A model generated the notes under the pieces. That model made no database searches and was not told the origin of the DNA. It saw only the letters and a list, made by a program, of their open reading frames with translations. Position numbers and translations under genes: made by a program. A DNA stretch of 64,000 nt from Blastopirellula marina (lineage in GTDB: Bacteria; Planctomycetota; Planctomycetia; Pirellulales; Pirellulaceae): contig NZ_PUHY01000014.1 in the NCBI RefSeq assembly GCF_002967765.1, positions 1 to 64,000 of the forward strand, given 5' to 3'. Numbering within the stretch: position 1 is the first letter of the stretch; the number at the start of each line of letters is the position of its first letter. This document shows positions 41,858 through 51,658 of the stretch, in pieces.

Positions 41858-42919
41858 ATGATAACCAACAAACGGCCTCATTTTCGACCCACTGATGGCT
41901 TTACACTGGTCGAGTTATTAGTAGTCATCGCTATTATCGGTGTCTTGATCGCCTTGCTCTTACCGGCTGTCCAGCAAGCACGCGAGGCAGCGCGTCGCAT
42001 GTCTTGCAGCAATCATCTCAAGCAATTCGGCTTGGCAATTCACAACTACCACGACACTTACAAGCAGTTTCCTCCTCAAGGACTTCCGCAATCCCACGGG
42101 GCTGGCGGTTGGGCACGCCAAGCATCTTGGTTTGTACGGATTCTGCCTTTTATCGAGCAGAAGGCAGCTTACGATAATGCTCCTTTTATTGACAGTTCTT
42201 TCGACAATCATTCTGCCGGCTGGACAGCCCCTAATCGTGCCTGGCGACCGATGAGCCAAGCAAGAGTCGAGATCTTTAATTGTCCCTCAAGCCCGCTGCC
42301 GCAAGTCTACTCGCAGGCGACGTCCTCGCAAACGCAATCGCTCGGCGCACCTGCCGAGATTGAAGTTCAGATTCCCGATTACGCCGCCAACAGTGGCTGT
42401 GCTTTCAAGGGAGGCACCAATAATACTCAGCATCCTACGACCTTCTGGGGATGGGGTGGACGCAGCGCAGATAATGGAGTTATCCCCAGCATTTTCCGCA
42501 ATGTGGGTTCGACGCCTTGGACTGGATCGAAGGTTAGCTTCGCGAGTGTCATCGACGGTTCCAGTAATACCATTGCGATCGGTGAGCAGTCTGATTTCTA
42601 CCAGCGGGATAAAGACACGCGGGCTGGTTACGTTCGTGGGGGATTTTGGTCGGGTGGGTCATCCGATGTCATGAGTTCGGAAATGAATAACTACGTCGTC
42701 ACGGTATTCCCAATTAACGCCGTCAGTGTTGGTTGGCCGGGCACGTCACGAAATGAAAATGCTACGTACAACAACACCGCGTTTCGTTCCGCACATCCTG
42801 GTGGAGCTCAGTTTGCTCTGACCGATGGATCAGTTCAATTCATTGCCGATACGATCAGCTTTTCCACGTATACCGCATTGATGGATCGTGCTGATGGGGT
42901 TCCCGTCGGAGAATACTAA
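41858..42919 (+). CDS. DUF1559 domain-containing protein with pilin-like N-terminus
   Basis: 353 residues. The prepilin motif GFTLVE is at 15-20, with the same helix and PAVQQAREAARRMSCSNHLKQ block as the gene at 3108. The C-terminus has the H-x9-DG motif (HPGGAQFALTDGSV). It shares the family with the other DUF1559 protein but differs through the middle, so they are paralogues and not recent duplicates. The next gene is a small lipoprotein, a common pairing in planctomycetes. Function is unknown; surface or periplasmic location is expected. Confidence 0.9.
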   Translation: MITNKRPHFRPTDGFTLVELLVVIAIIGVLIALLLPAVQQAREAARRMSCSNHLKQFGLAIHNYHDTYKQFPPQGLPQSHGAGGWARQASWFVRILPFIEQKAAYDNAPFIDSSFDNHSAGWTAPNRAWRPMSQARVEIFNCPSSPLPQVYSQATSSQTQSLGAPAEIEVQIPDYAANSGCAFKGGTNNTQHPTTFWGWGGRSADNGVIPSIFRNVGSTPWTGSKVSFASVIDGSSNTIAIGEQSDFYQRDKDTRAGYVRGGFWSGGSSDVMSSEMNNYVVTVFPINAVSVGWPGTSRNENATYNNTAFRSAHPGGAQFALTDGSVQFIADTISFSTYTALMDRADGVPVGEY

Positions 42920-43020
42920 TCGCTAACAAGATAGGCCGGGAGGACGTGATTTCTATACATCCGTCCTCTCGACAATTTCAATCGTACATCCAATTCCCTA
43001 ATTCGGTGGACTTATTTGTC

Positions 43021-43437
43021 ATGACAAATCTCCAGAAGGTGTCTGGCGTCATCTCAGCAGTGTTATTAATGCTGCTCGTGCCGGGGTGTTTTGGTGGAAA
43101 TGGAGTCCCTCTGGGCAGCGTTGAAGGCCGCGTGACCAAAGATGGCTCTCCAATTTCTGATGCAACGGTAACGTTTTTTCCTGAGGAAGGGCGACCTTCG
43201 GTGGGCGTCACCGATAGTGATGGGCGCTACTCGCTACAATTCACTCGCGATCTGGATGGAGCCATGGTGGGGAAACATCGCGTGAATATCACCTACGGAG
43301 GTAGACAAGCTCCGCCAGATGCGAGCGATCCTACCAGGCGGGCTAAACCAGTGAAATCTATACCCCGACAGGATATCGATTGGCCCGAAGACATCGAGGT
43401 AAGCCGTTCCGACAACACGATCGATTTCGACTTTTAA
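43021..43437 (+). CDS. Small lipoprotein with a carboxypeptidase-regulatory-like domain
   Basis: 138 residues. The N-terminus has a lipobox (MLLVPGC, Cys at about 25). The body fits a beta-sandwich of the carboxypeptidase regulatory-like/transthyretin type: GSVEGRVTKDGSPISDATVTFFP, SVGVTDSDGRYSLQF, GKHRVNITY. Such lipoproteins are commonly encoded next to DUF1559 genes. The ATG at 43021 is preferred; the frame could open earlier at 42946 but without a signal peptide at its start. Confidence 0.8.
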   Translation: MTNLQKVSGVISAVLLMLLVPGCFGGNGVPLGSVEGRVTKDGSPISDATVTFFPEEGRPSVGVTDSDGRYSLQFTRDLDGAMVGKHRVNITYGGRQAPPDASDPTRRAKPVKSIPRQDIDWPEDIEVSRSDNTIDFDF

Positions 43438-43439
43438 GA

Positions 43440-43470
43440 ACGGATTGGCAAAGATTTGAATCCGTCTTTT
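43440..43470 (+). terminator. Rho-independent terminator of the lipoprotein gene
   Basis: ACGGATT (43440-43446) pairs with AATCCGT (43459-43465), followed by CTTTTC. It starts 3 bp after the stop codon. Confidence 0.55.
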
Positions 43471-43480
43471 CTTGAGAGAG

Positions 43481-45022
43481 TTATTGCCAAGACTTTCTCA
43501 GTTGTTCGGCTTGCTGTCTGATTTCCTCGATCTCGCCAGATGATCGCTTGTTCTCAATGTGTTTCAGCTGCAACTTCATCCGCGAATTCTCTTGAAGCCG
43601 ATCATAATGGCGATCCAGAAAATCCCAATAGAAAGTCGTGATCGGGCACGCATCGTCGCCGACCGACTTCTTATAGTCGTACGGACAGTTCCCGCAGAAG
43701 TTGCTCATCTTGTTGATGTAATTGCCGGTCGAAGCATACGGCTTCGTGCCCACGACACCGCCATCGCCATGCTGACTCATGCCTAACGTGTTAGGCAGAG
43801 AAACCCAATCGACCGCGTCCAGATACATCGCCATGTGCCACTCATGGAATGAGTACGGATGAACGCCCAGAGTTAACGCAAAGTTTCCCAAGACCATCAA
43901 ACGATGGATGTGGTGAACATAACCATGCGTCAACACATGTCCGATCGACTGCTGAATGCACTGCATGTCGGTTTCTCCATCCCAGTAAAAAGAAGGGATC
44001 GATGCTTCGTGCTCCAGGTAGTTCATCTCCGCGTAGTCAGGCATCTTGATCCAGTAGACGCCCCGAATGAATTCCCGCCACCCGACAATCTGACGGATGA
44101 AACCTTCTACACTGGCCAGCGGAGCTGAGTCACTTTGATGGGCTTCCAGTGCGGCTTGAATACACTCACGCGGATTGAGCAACTTCAAGTTCATGCTTGT
44201 CGAAAGCCGCGAATGATGAAGAAACGGTTCGTCGGTCCACATCGCGTCTTCATACCAGCCAAAATCAGGCAAATGCTTCCGAATAAAGTCAGCTAACATC
44301 CGCCGAGCCTGGCCGGGCGTAACTGGCAAGTCGAAGTCTTCGAGTGTCCCTGGATGATCTTCGTAGCGTGCCTCGACCAAGTCCATGACCTCACGCGTGA
44401 TGTCATCCGGAGTGAATGAAGTCGGACGGCCCAAATCGCGTGGACCACTTTTAGGCAGTGGTTCGCGATTGTCGTGGTCGTAGTTCCATTGGCCACCCAT
44501 CGGTTTACTGCCGTTCATCAAGATGCCATGCTTCTTTCGCATCTGCCGATAGAACGTTTCGAGTAGTAGTGATTTTCGCCCCTTGGCGAACTTATTGAAC
44601 TCGTTGACGGTAGCGTAGAAGTGAAGATCTGGCAGGAAGTCGATTGGGACGTCGTGATCTTGGGCGACTGCTTCGAGTTCCTGTTTGACACGGAAGTCGC
44701 CAGGCAAGACGACCCGAATAGCTTCTGGCTTGTCGGTTTTCAATGTTCGCTTTAACAGATCGGTAAACGACTTGCCGCGGTCTTTTCGACGATCTTGCGT
44801 CAATTGATGGTAAGCGACCGCTTTACCCGCTTCGTTCAACTCGTCGCGGAAGTGACGCATCGCCGAGAGAAACAAGACGATCCGCTGCTTGTGGCTGGGG
44901 ACGTACGTGATCTCGTGATCTGATTCGGCCATCCAGAGCTGATCTTGCTCGGAATCGTAGCCATCGAAAATCGCCGAGTCTCGATCGAGTTGGTCACCGA
45001 GAATCAGAAGCAAGTGCCGCAT
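43481..45022 (-). CDS. Cryptochrome/photolyase-related protein (iron-sulfur type)
   Basis: 513 residues of the DPRP/FeS-BCP group, prokaryotic (6-4) photolyase-like proteins. The N-terminus [14 protein letters not shown] is the group's signature start. The C-terminal half has the FAD-binding helical domain ([65 protein letters not shown]). Four cysteines for a [4Fe-4S] cluster are visible: C in QCIQQ region near 350 and the cluster [12 protein letters not shown] plus DDACPIT near 435-455. It probably repairs (6-4) photoproducts using blue light. It stands alone. Confidence 0.88.
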   Translation of the reverse strand: MRHLLLILGDQLDRDSAIFDGYDSEQDQLWMAESDHEITYVPSHKQRIVLFLSAMRHFRDELNEAGKAVAYHQLTQDRRKDRGKSFTDLLKRTLKTDKPEAIRVVLPGDFRVKQELEAVAQDHDVPIDFLPDLHFYATVNEFNKFAKGRKSLLLETFYRQMRKKHGILMNGSKPMGGQWNYDHDNREPLPKSGPRDLGRPTSFTPDDITREVMDLVEARYEDHPGTLEDFDLPVTPGQARRMLADFIRKHLPDFGWYEDAMWTDEPFLHHSRLSTSMNLKLLNPRECIQAALEAHQSDSAPLASVEGFIRQIVGWREFIRGVYWIKMPDYAEMNYLEHEASIPSFYWDGETDMQCIQQSIGHVLTHGYVHHIHRLMVLGNFALTLGVHPYSFHEWHMAMYLDAVDWVSLPNTLGMSQHGDGGVVGTKPYASTGNYINKMSNFCGNCPYDYKKSVGDDACPITTFYWDFLDRHYDRLQENSRMKLQLKHIENKRSSGEIEEIRQQAEQLRKSWQ

Positions 45023-45361
45023 GGGAAGTCTCTTCGTGTTGGCAGAGGCAAAGGGAGGGAACCGCCAACTAGGCGGGCAAGCAACGTGCCGCTTGGGCGA
45101 TTTCGCATTAGTAGTAGGGAAGTCACGATTTGGTCGCGACCTTGCAGCCGTGCTGGAGGGTGCGAGTCATCCTCTTTAGAAGGGGATTGGCGGTCATTCG
45201 TTAGCAAAGCATCAAAGATGGCCGTTAACTACTGAAAACTAAGGACGTTATCGTCAATCGAAGGTTTGTATCGACTATTCGCGTAATGTAGGATGGGAGC
45301 TTTGGGAGACCAAGGAACCCCGGCTCCTACAAAGCAAATCACCAATGATCCGCGAGACAAC
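45023..45361. other. Divergent intergenic region
   Basis: 339 bp between the cryptochrome gene (minus) and the secreted protein gene (plus), holding the promoters of both. No repeat, hairpin or gene is recognised. Confidence 0.35.
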
Positions 45362-46222
45362 ATGTACAAGACTTCTCTTCTAGCGGCCTTCGCCGCTCTG
45401 GCTTTTACTAGCCTCGCTTCCTCTTCTCTATTCGCTCAATCGGCGCCGTACGATCCTTACGCTCCTCAAGTCGAAGAACCACCGATCGCAGCCGATGGCT
45501 CGCTGAACTGGCCTGTGTTTTACAAGTCGGCTAGTCTGCAAGCGAACTATGAAAAGCTTTGGAACATGGGGGCCTGCCTTGGTACGAACAAAAAGATCAC
45601 GATTCCGGTCGCTAACAATCGCCTCGACATTAACAAGATGCCCGAAGGCAAGTTGGAAGGCATCGTGATGCGTGTCGGTAAAGGCCAGCTCTTTGTGCGT
45701 CAGGCAGATGGTAAGATCAAGAAGATTGCGGTCCACCCGGCTGGGGTTTCTCGCATCGACGTCACCGGCGATGTTCCTGCACGCTGGTTAAAGCCAGGGA
45801 TGGGAGTTCGCTTGGTTGGTCAGGTCGATGAAAGCGGCCACGGTCCAGATACGCTGGAACAACTTGATATCGTGACAATTCCTCCAGGCTTCGAGCCCAA
45901 CCCCGTTGTCGCGGGTAAGCGACAATCGATCGTGGCCGTCGTTGCCAGCCTACGTGGTAACCGCCTCTTGCTAAAGACTCCATCTGGTTCGCTGCGTCGT
46001 CTATCGTTCCAGATCTCCGACGAAACGGTCGCCCACGTTCAAGTGAAAGATCTTGCTTTCGCCTCGGTTGGCGACAAGGTCGAGGCGAAGGGACATTTCT
46101 ACAGTGGCGATAAGAACGAACACTGGGTATTTGCCTCCGATGTCACCGTCAGCAAACCGGAAGCCCCGTCGGAAGAAACTGCCAGTACGGATACCAGCAC
46201 GGTCGCTGCTCGCGTCAACTAA
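45362..46222 (+). CDS. Secreted hypothetical protein
   Basis: 286 residues with a clear signal peptide (hydrophobic 5-22, cleaved near FAQSA). The mature part has an N-terminal proline-rich stretch and a beta-rich body with two similar halves: GIVMRVGKGQLFVRQADGKIKKI and VVASLRGNRLLLKTPSGSLRRL, each resembling a small OB-like or KOW-like beta barrel. I do not recognise the family by name; it looks like a planctomycete-specific periplasmic protein. The ATG at 45362 is used because a signal peptide begins there; an upstream start only adds a polar leader. Confidence 0.75.
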   Translation: MYKTSLLAAFAALAFTSLASSSLFAQSAPYDPYAPQVEEPPIAADGSLNWPVFYKSASLQANYEKLWNMGACLGTNKKITIPVANNRLDINKMPEGKLEGIVMRVGKGQLFVRQADGKIKKIAVHPAGVSRIDVTGDVPARWLKPGMGVRLVGQVDESGHGPDTLEQLDIVTIPPGFEPNPVVAGKRQSIVAVVASLRGNRLLLKTPSGSLRRLSFQISDETVAHVQVKDLAFASVGDKVEAKGHFYSGDKNEHWVFASDVTVSKPEAPSEETASTDTSTVAARVN

Positions 46223-46252
46223 GGCGATATCCGACTGACTGCTCAACTCGTT

Positions 46253-46284
46253 CCTGGTTGTTTCCCGACAACCAGGATTTTTTA
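46253..46284 (+). terminator. Rho-independent terminator
   Basis: CCTGGTTGT (46253-46261) pairs perfectly with ACAACCAGG (46268-46276), followed by aTTTTTTa. It lies 30 bp after the stop of the secreted hypothetical. Confidence 0.85.
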
Positions 46285-46331
46285 TGCTGGTTAAGGTACT
46301 CTGAAATCTTCCGTCACAGGGGAGTACCGAT

Positions 46332-46859
46332 ATGAAACCTAGCGTTATCGACTTCTTCTGTCATGCGGGCACCGATCCGCAGGGCCGCTCTTTAGCCGAC
46401 ATGATCGCGATGACCGATCATGAATTAGAATCCCACCACGACATCATCCAGTGGATGTTTCCGCTTCACGAAGCATCGCAGTTCAATGCGCGTGCTCCAC
46501 TCATCGATGAAGCCTCGGTGCGTTCGTTTCAACAGAGCTCGATTGCGAAGAAGCGAATGCGTGAGGTCCTAATTCGATTCGCTCACTTTTTAGGCTTCGA
46601 GCGACTCCACAATGGAGAGTTCGTTGCCAATCCAAAGCTTGAAGCCAATCGAGCCAACTGGCAGACCCCTTTGAATCACAATCACCTGCGAATTACGCGC
46701 GTGATCCGTAGCCTACGACTTTTTGGGCTCGAAATAGAGTCTCGCGCATTCTACGACGCGGTGTATCAGGCGGCAGAGCAATCGGGTTGCGTTAACGAAC
46801 GAACGCTTGCCTATTGGCAGCGTGCCTTGAAACGTCCGCCACTCGAATCGTTACGATAG
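46332..46859 (+). CDS. OGFr-domain protein
   Basis: 175 residues that match the opioid growth factor receptor conserved domain, found in eukaryotes and in many bacteria. The typical start is FCHAGTDPQGRSLADMIAMTDHELESHHDIIQWMFPLHEAS; then come AFLxxxxxxRMREVLIRFAHFLGF and NHNHLRITRVIRSLRLFGL. The bacterial function is not established. It lies after a terminator and is convergent with apbE, 10 bp away. No signal peptide; cytoplasmic. Confidence 0.82.
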   Translation: MKPSVIDFFCHAGTDPQGRSLADMIAMTDHELESHHDIIQWMFPLHEASQFNARAPLIDEASVRSFQQSSIAKKRMREVLIRFAHFLGFERLHNGEFVANPKLEANRANWQTPLNHNHLRITRVIRSLRLFGLEIESRAFYDAVYQAAEQSGCVNERTLAYWQRALKRPPLESLR

Positions 46860-46869
46860 GGTGACCGCA

Positions 46870-47934
46870 CTACGGGGCAGAATCCTCTTCGGGTTCACTG
46901 GCATGATGCTCACTCAGCCAGTGACCCAAGTTGCTGCTAGTCCAGGTCGTCGGTTTTTCGTCGACCAGAACTTCCATCCAGGTCGCCACCGATTTCTGAT
47001 CCGCCAAGACTTCGCCTGCCTTCGAAGGCCCAAGTACGCTTAGCGCCGACGCCCAGGCGTCAGCAAGCGTTGCATTTTCAGCGAAGACCGTCACGGTTCC
47101 ACGATGAGCCACACCATATCCGGTGCGTGGATCGAGCACATGGGAGTAGCGTTTGCCGTTATGTTCCAAAAACTGATACGCGTCGCCCGACGTGGCCACC
47201 GCACTGTTAGCGATGTGTGTGATCAGAATGGGCGGGGCCTTCGGATTCAATCCGGCGATGCCAACCTTCCAGCCCAGTTCGCCGCGAGGCGCATCGGAAG
47301 CACCGACATCACCCCCGGCATCGACCAGTGCCCGCGTGATTCCGTGTTCTTTAAGTACTTTCAGGGCAGCATCAATAGCGTAGCCCTTGGCGATTCCACC
47401 AAGATCTATCCGCATGTCGCCCGTCGTCAGACTCACCGCTTGCATATCAGGAAGCAGTTTCAAGTTGTCTGCCCCAACCGCACCACGTACTTCTTCGATA
47501 CGCGCTTCGTCCAATCGGTTGCGGCGGCGGAAACGTCGCCACTCTTTTGTTAACGGCCCGACAGTTACATCGAAGGCTCCGCCGGACAATTGGTGGATCC
47601 GCTTAGCTTCCGAAAGGACGTACCACAGATCGTCACTCACTGCGATTGGCTTGGCTGTCGGAGATTTTGCCGAGAGAATTAATACCTCCGAATCATTCCG
47701 ATAATCGCTACAGATCTGCTCGATCTCACGAATCCGGTCGAAGGCTGCATTGGAGGCTTTTTGGAAATTTTCGGCATCGTCAAAGTCGGCCATAATGCGG
47801 ACCATTGTCCCCATGTGCAACTGAGAAACCGAGAGAAGGGAATTCTCCTCCGCGCTCGCGGTTGCGAACGACATGCCCAACGACGCCAATAAAATCCCCC
47901 AAAAAGTGGTGTTGGCGATACGGCAATTGGTCAT
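46870..47934 (-). CDS. apbE: FAD:protein FMN transferase ApbE
   Basis: 354 residues, exported (hydrophobic 10-26, ending SAEEN). Hallmarks are MGTMVRIM near residue 42, DLGGIAKGYAIDAALKVL, the VDAGGDVGA glycine-rich loop and the SGDAYQF...YSHVLDPRTGYG block with its conserved Ser-Gly-Asp and Asp-Pro. ApbE transfers FMN from FAD to a Thr of a partner protein such as NqrC or RnfG; no such partner is in the window. The C-terminus is rich in Glu and Pro. Convergent with the OGFr gene. Confidence 0.9.
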   Translation of the reverse strand: MTNCRIANTTFWGILLASLGMSFATASAEENSLLSVSQLHMGTMVRIMADFDDAENFQKASNAAFDRIREIEQICSDYRNDSEVLILSAKSPTAKPIAVSDDLWYVLSEAKRIHQLSGGAFDVTVGPLTKEWRRFRRRNRLDEARIEEVRGAVGADNLKLLPDMQAVSLTTGDMRIDLGGIAKGYAIDAALKVLKEHGITRALVDAGGDVGASDAPRGELGWKVGIAGLNPKAPPILITHIANSAVATSGDAYQFLEHNGKRYSHVLDPRTGYGVAHRGTVTVFAENATLADAWASALSVLGPSKAGEVLADQKSVATWMEVLVDEKPTTWTSSNLGHWLSEHHASEPEEDSAP

Positions 47935-48121
47935 GTCGACTCCTCGGAATGGATAGCTGTGAGCTACGTGAAATTCTACGTAAGCCCTTATCTGTGCTGG
48001 GAATAATTGAATTCGGTTTCTCGTTTCGCTATGCTATAAAGCTTACCCTCACGGTAGCACGCACGTCGATTATTCCCACCTTGCCCCTTTCTAATTTCTC
48101 GAATACGGAGAGTCTCCATCC

Positions 48122-49510
48122 ATGTCCAAGAAAGAATCTAAGAAAAAATCGGACGCGGCACAGACGTCGCGACGCGATTTCATCAAGACCGGTTCCTCGA
48201 TGTTGGTCGCCGGTGGCGCGATCGCCGGTTCGCTGAGCATTGCTCAGAGTGCTCACGCTTTTGGTAGCGATCAAATCAAGATCGGTCTCGTTGGTTGCGG
48301 TGGTCGTGGTACGGGTGCCGCCGACCAAGCGATGAACACCGAAGGCGAAACCAAATTGGTCGCCATGGGCGACGTGTTTGAAGATCGCCTCTCGCAAAGT
48401 CTCCGTGCCCTTACCAGCCGACACTCGAAGCAGGTCGACGTGCCTGCTGATCGCCAGTTTGTTGGTTTTGACGCCTACAAGAAGGTTCTCGATTCTGACA
48501 TCGACTTGGTGATTCTGGCAACGGCTCCTGGTTTCCGTCCGCTCCATTTTGAAACTGCCGTCAACGCCGGCAAGCACGTCTTCATGGAAAAGCCGGTTGC
48601 GACCGACGCTCCAGGTATTCGTCGCGTGTTGGAAGCCAACAAGATCGCCAAGGAAAAGAACTTGGCTGTCGCGGTTGGTCTGCAGCGTCACCACGAAAAG
48701 GCCTACATCGAAACGATCAATCGCCTGAAGGATGGCGCGATCGGCGATATCATCTTCTGCCGAGCTTACTGGAATTCGAGCGGTGTCTGGACCCGTAACC
48801 GTACGGCTTCGCAGACCGAACTCGAATACCAAATGCGTAACTGGTACTACTTCAACTGGCTGTGTGGCGATCATATCGTCGAGCAGCACATCCATAACCT
48901 CGACGTCATCAACTGGTTGATGGACGGTCCGCCGGAATCGGCCGAAGGTATGGGTGGTCGTCAGGTCCGTAAGGGGGCTGACAACGGTGAAATCTACGAT
49001 CACCACATGATCGAATTCACCTATCCGAACGGCGTCAAGATGCTCAGCTCGTGCCGCCACATCCCTGGTTGCTGGAACAGTGTTTCCGAGCACGCTCATG
49101 GTTCGCGTGGTTATGCCGACATCAGCGGCGGCAAGATCTACGATGCCAAGGGCGATTTGGTTTGGAGCTACGGCCAAGGTGGTCGCAACGGTCACCAGGA
49201 AGAGCACCATGATCTGTTCGCCGTCCTACGTAAGGGCGAACGTCCGAATGAAGCGGAATATGGTGCCCACAGCACGATGACCGCAATCTTCGGTCGTATG
49301 GCGACCTACTCCGGTGGTCACAGTGGTAAGGGTGGTCAGGTTCTGAAGTACCAAGACGCTTTGAACTCGGAAATCGCCTTGGCTGACTTCGACAAGTTGA
49401 CCAGCATGGAAGACGAAGCTCCGGTCAAGCCAAATCCGGAAGCCGTCAAGAAGCAGCTGGAACAATCGCCATATGTGGTTCCGATGCCAGGCGAATCGAT
49501 CACGATCTAA
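48122..49510 (+). CDS. Tat-exported Gfo/Idh/MocA oxidoreductase
   Basis: 462 residues. A twin-arginine motif (SRRDFIKTGSSMLV) is followed by a helix and the Ala-rich cleavage region. The Rossmann domain starts IKIGLVGCGGRGTGAA; the family EKP motif is present (MEKPVATDAPG), with Lys in the catalytic set. The C-terminal alpha/beta domain has CGDHIVEQHIHNLDVINWLM, typical of planctomycete members. These proteins use NAD(P) to oxidise or reduce sugars and inositols; substrate unknown. The promoter should lie in 47935-48121. Codon bias looks strong, so it may be well expressed. Confidence 0.9.
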   Translation: MSKKESKKKSDAAQTSRRDFIKTGSSMLVAGGAIAGSLSIAQSAHAFGSDQIKIGLVGCGGRGTGAADQAMNTEGETKLVAMGDVFEDRLSQSLRALTSRHSKQVDVPADRQFVGFDAYKKVLDSDIDLVILATAPGFRPLHFETAVNAGKHVFMEKPVATDAPGIRRVLEANKIAKEKNLAVAVGLQRHHEKAYIETINRLKDGAIGDIIFCRAYWNSSGVWTRNRTASQTELEYQMRNWYYFNWLCGDHIVEQHIHNLDVINWLMDGPPESAEGMGGRQVRKGADNGEIYDHHMIEFTYPNGVKMLSSCRHIPGCWNSVSEHAHGSRGYADISGGKIYDAKGDLVWSYGQGGRNGHQEEHHDLFAVLRKGERPNEAEYGAHSTMTAIFGRMATYSGGHSGKGGQVLKYQDALNSEIALADFDKLTSMEDEAPVKPNPEAVKKQLEQSPYVVPMPGESITI

Positions 49511-49550
49511 GCCTCGCCGGCGAAGTTCGCTGATGACATCCAATCTCGAA

Positions 49551-49583
49551 GGGCGGTCCGCTTGGCGGAACCGCCCTTTTTCG
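49551..49583 (+). terminator. Rho-independent terminator of the oxidoreductase gene
   Basis: GGGCGGTCCG pairs with CGGAACCGCCC (one bulged base), followed directly by TTTTT. It lies 40 bp after the stop. Confidence 0.85.
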
Positions 49584-49738
49584 TGGATTTCAACACTTTG
49601 CGGGACTCCGAAGTCGGTGGATACGACTTTATGAACGGATCTTCATCAAATCTCCCGGTCCCGACCCCTGCTGAAAAGCTTCGCTACGCTTATCATACAA
49701 GATGACTCATTTGGGAAGTCGATTGGTAACGGGACGTC

Positions 49739-51526
49739 ATGCTTCGGTCGCGCATTGGTACATACATCTTGCTGTTAGTGGTCACGATCAGCTTCGTGTC
49801 TCTCGTGGCAATGACATGGGCGGCCAGAGTCGATCGGAATTCAGCGATCCGCCACGAACGTATCGAGAAGCTGCAGACGATCGTCCAACTGATTCAATCC
49901 AGCGTCCTTGAGAAGGGCACCGAAAGCCACATCGACGAAGAGCGACTTCAGAAACGCATTGCCAGTGCTGCCGCGGAAACGGGCGTCTATCTCACCATCA
50001 TCGATGCTGGTGGTCGTGTCTTGGCCGATTCATTGAACCCGCCTCGCCGCATGGAGAACCTCCGCGAGCAAAGCGAGTTTCGTGCTGCTTCTCGCGATGA
50101 GTTCGGTTATACGCAGCGCTTCTTGCCTGACCAGGACATCACGATGCAAATGGTCGTGCGGCGCGTCGAACACGACGGCAACACCATCGCATTTGTCCGA
50201 GCAGGGCTTCCCGTTGAACAGCTGCAAAGCACTAGCGGCACGATAACTCTGGTCATGGGGCTCATCGCTGTTGGGGCGATTGGGGTCGGCATCATTCTTA
50301 CACGCACTTTGGAAGTGCGCTTGTTCGATCCCGTCGTGGAACTAATCGACGCTTGTAAAACGCTGGCTACCAGGGGCGAACGCAAAAACCTGTGGAACTC
50401 TTCGCAAGACGAATTGGGCCAGCTGGTTCGAGAGTTCCAAACGATGTCCGGCGCTGTTACTCAACGCGAAACGGATCTTCGCGATCAGGCGAATCGAATT
50501 GAAACTGTCCTCGGAAGTATGGTGGAAGGCGTCATCGCCGTGAACGCCGATCGCGTGGTATTGCTTGCTAACCAGGCCGTTCGCCGGCTGCTTGGAATAC
50601 GTGCCGACAAGGTCGAAGGCCGGCGGTTAATTGAGATCACTCGCATTCGCGCGTTGGATCAATCGGTTCAGCAAGCCCTTTCCAGTGGCCAACCTTGCTC
50701 GGCTGAGTTTGAGGTCAATTCTCCATTTCGGCGTGTCTTGAATTTGCATGCAAACTGTTTGCCCGGCGATCCGTGTCCAGGCGTGGTATTGGTGTTGCAC
50801 GATATGACCGAGCTTCGCCGCTTGGAGAACCTTCGTCGGGAGTTTGTCGCGAATGTCTCTCACGAATTGAAAACTCCCCTGGCTGCCATCCGGGCGTACG
50901 CTGAGACGCTCCACATGGGGGCGGTCAACGATGCAGAGAATCGAGATTACTTCCTGGGGCAGATCACCGACCAGAGCGATCGTCTGCACGATTTGATCAT
51001 GGACATGCTACAGCTCGCCCGCGTGGAAGCAGGTCAGGAAGTGTTCGATATCACCGATGTCAACGTCGCCGATATCGCCCAATGGTGCGTCGACTCACTG
51101 CGGGACAAGGCCGCGGCGAAAGCTATTCGCCTGATCGTTGAGTCGGCGGAGGATGACGAAGTGTATGTACGGGCCGACGAAGAAGGGCTGCGCACAATTG
51201 TCGGCAACCTGGTCGATAACGCTGTGAAGTACTCGGGAAAGCCAGGCGACGTCCTCGTGCGATGGCAGACGGAAGGAGATCAGGTCGCGATTTCAGTCGA
51301 AGATCACGGGATCGGAATTCCTGAGGAAGCCCAGAATCGAATCTTCGAACGCTTCTTCCGTGTCGATAAGGCCCGCTCCCGCGAAATGGGGGGGACCGGC
51401 CTGGGGCTCTCAATTGTAAAGCATCTTGCCAGCTCATTCGGGGGGAGTGTTGAGCTCGAAAGTCAGGTAGACAAGGGATCGACGTTCACAGTGCGCCTGA
51501 AAATGAGCCGCGTTCTTACAAATTAA
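49739..51526 (+). CDS. phoR: PhoR-like sensor histidine kinase
   Basis: 595 residues. Two membrane helices (about 8-27 and 168-188) flank a 140-residue periplasmic domain; HAMP-like linker to about 245, PAS domain (about 255-360), HisKA with VANVSHELKTPLAAIRAYAETL (H375), and a HATPase with NLVDNAVKYS, EDHGIGIP and GGTGLGLSIVKHL. The next genes are phoU and a PhoB-like regulator, so it should sense phosphate status, probably via a Pst transporter that is not in this window. The periplasmic domain is larger than in E. coli PhoR, as is common outside Proteobacteria. Confidence 0.88.
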   Translation: MLRSRIGTYILLLVVTISFVSLVAMTWAARVDRNSAIRHERIEKLQTIVQLIQSSVLEKGTESHIDEERLQKRIASAAAETGVYLTIIDAGGRVLADSLNPPRRMENLREQSEFRAASRDEFGYTQRFLPDQDITMQMVVRRVEHDGNTIAFVRAGLPVEQLQSTSGTITLVMGLIAVGAIGVGIILTRTLEVRLFDPVVELIDACKTLATRGERKNLWNSSQDELGQLVREFQTMSGAVTQRETDLRDQANRIETVLGSMVEGVIAVNADRVVLLANQAVRRLLGIRADKVEGRRLIEITRIRALDQSVQQALSSGQPCSAEFEVNSPFRRVLNLHANCLPGDPCPGVVLVLHDMTELRRLENLRREFVANVSHELKTPLAAIRAYAETLHMGAVNDAENRDYFLGQITDQSDRLHDLIMDMLQLARVEAGQEVFDITDVNVADIAQWCVDSLRDKAAAKAIRLIVESAEDDEVYVRADEEGLRTIVGNLVDNAVKYSGKPGDVLVRWQTEGDQVAISVEDHGIGIPEEAQNRIFERFFRVDKARSREMGGTGLGLSIVKHLASSFGGSVELESQVDKGSTFTVRLKMSRVLTN

Positions 51527-51567
51527 CAATTCAGTTTACATTGTCTTAACAATCGCCGGTTAATATT
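51523..51567 (+). promoter_or_regulatory. Candidate Pho box upstream of phoU
   Basis: Four TTAACA-like units stand in line: TTAACAAT at 51523, TTTACATT at 51535, TTAACAAT at 51546, TTAATATT at 51560 (starts 12, 11 and 14 bp apart). PhoB/PhoP proteins bind direct repeats at about 11-bp period. The 16-bp part TTTACATTGTCTTAAC (51535-51550) recurs with two changes upstream of the porin gene at 61543. Confidence 0.45.
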
Positions 51568-51658
51568 AGCGTTATCAAAAGCACCCAATCGTCGACACGG
51601 GAAGTCGACGGCCGTGCTCTGCAACCTGCAGAATCGATTGATAACGAGCTGATAGCCG

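Noticed and set aside
48029-49210. 393-codon frame opposite the Gfo/Idh/MocA gene
   Set aside because: It is fully antisense to a gene with a clear family match and strong codon bias; its composition (Val/Thr/Asp-rich) is that of a codon shadow.
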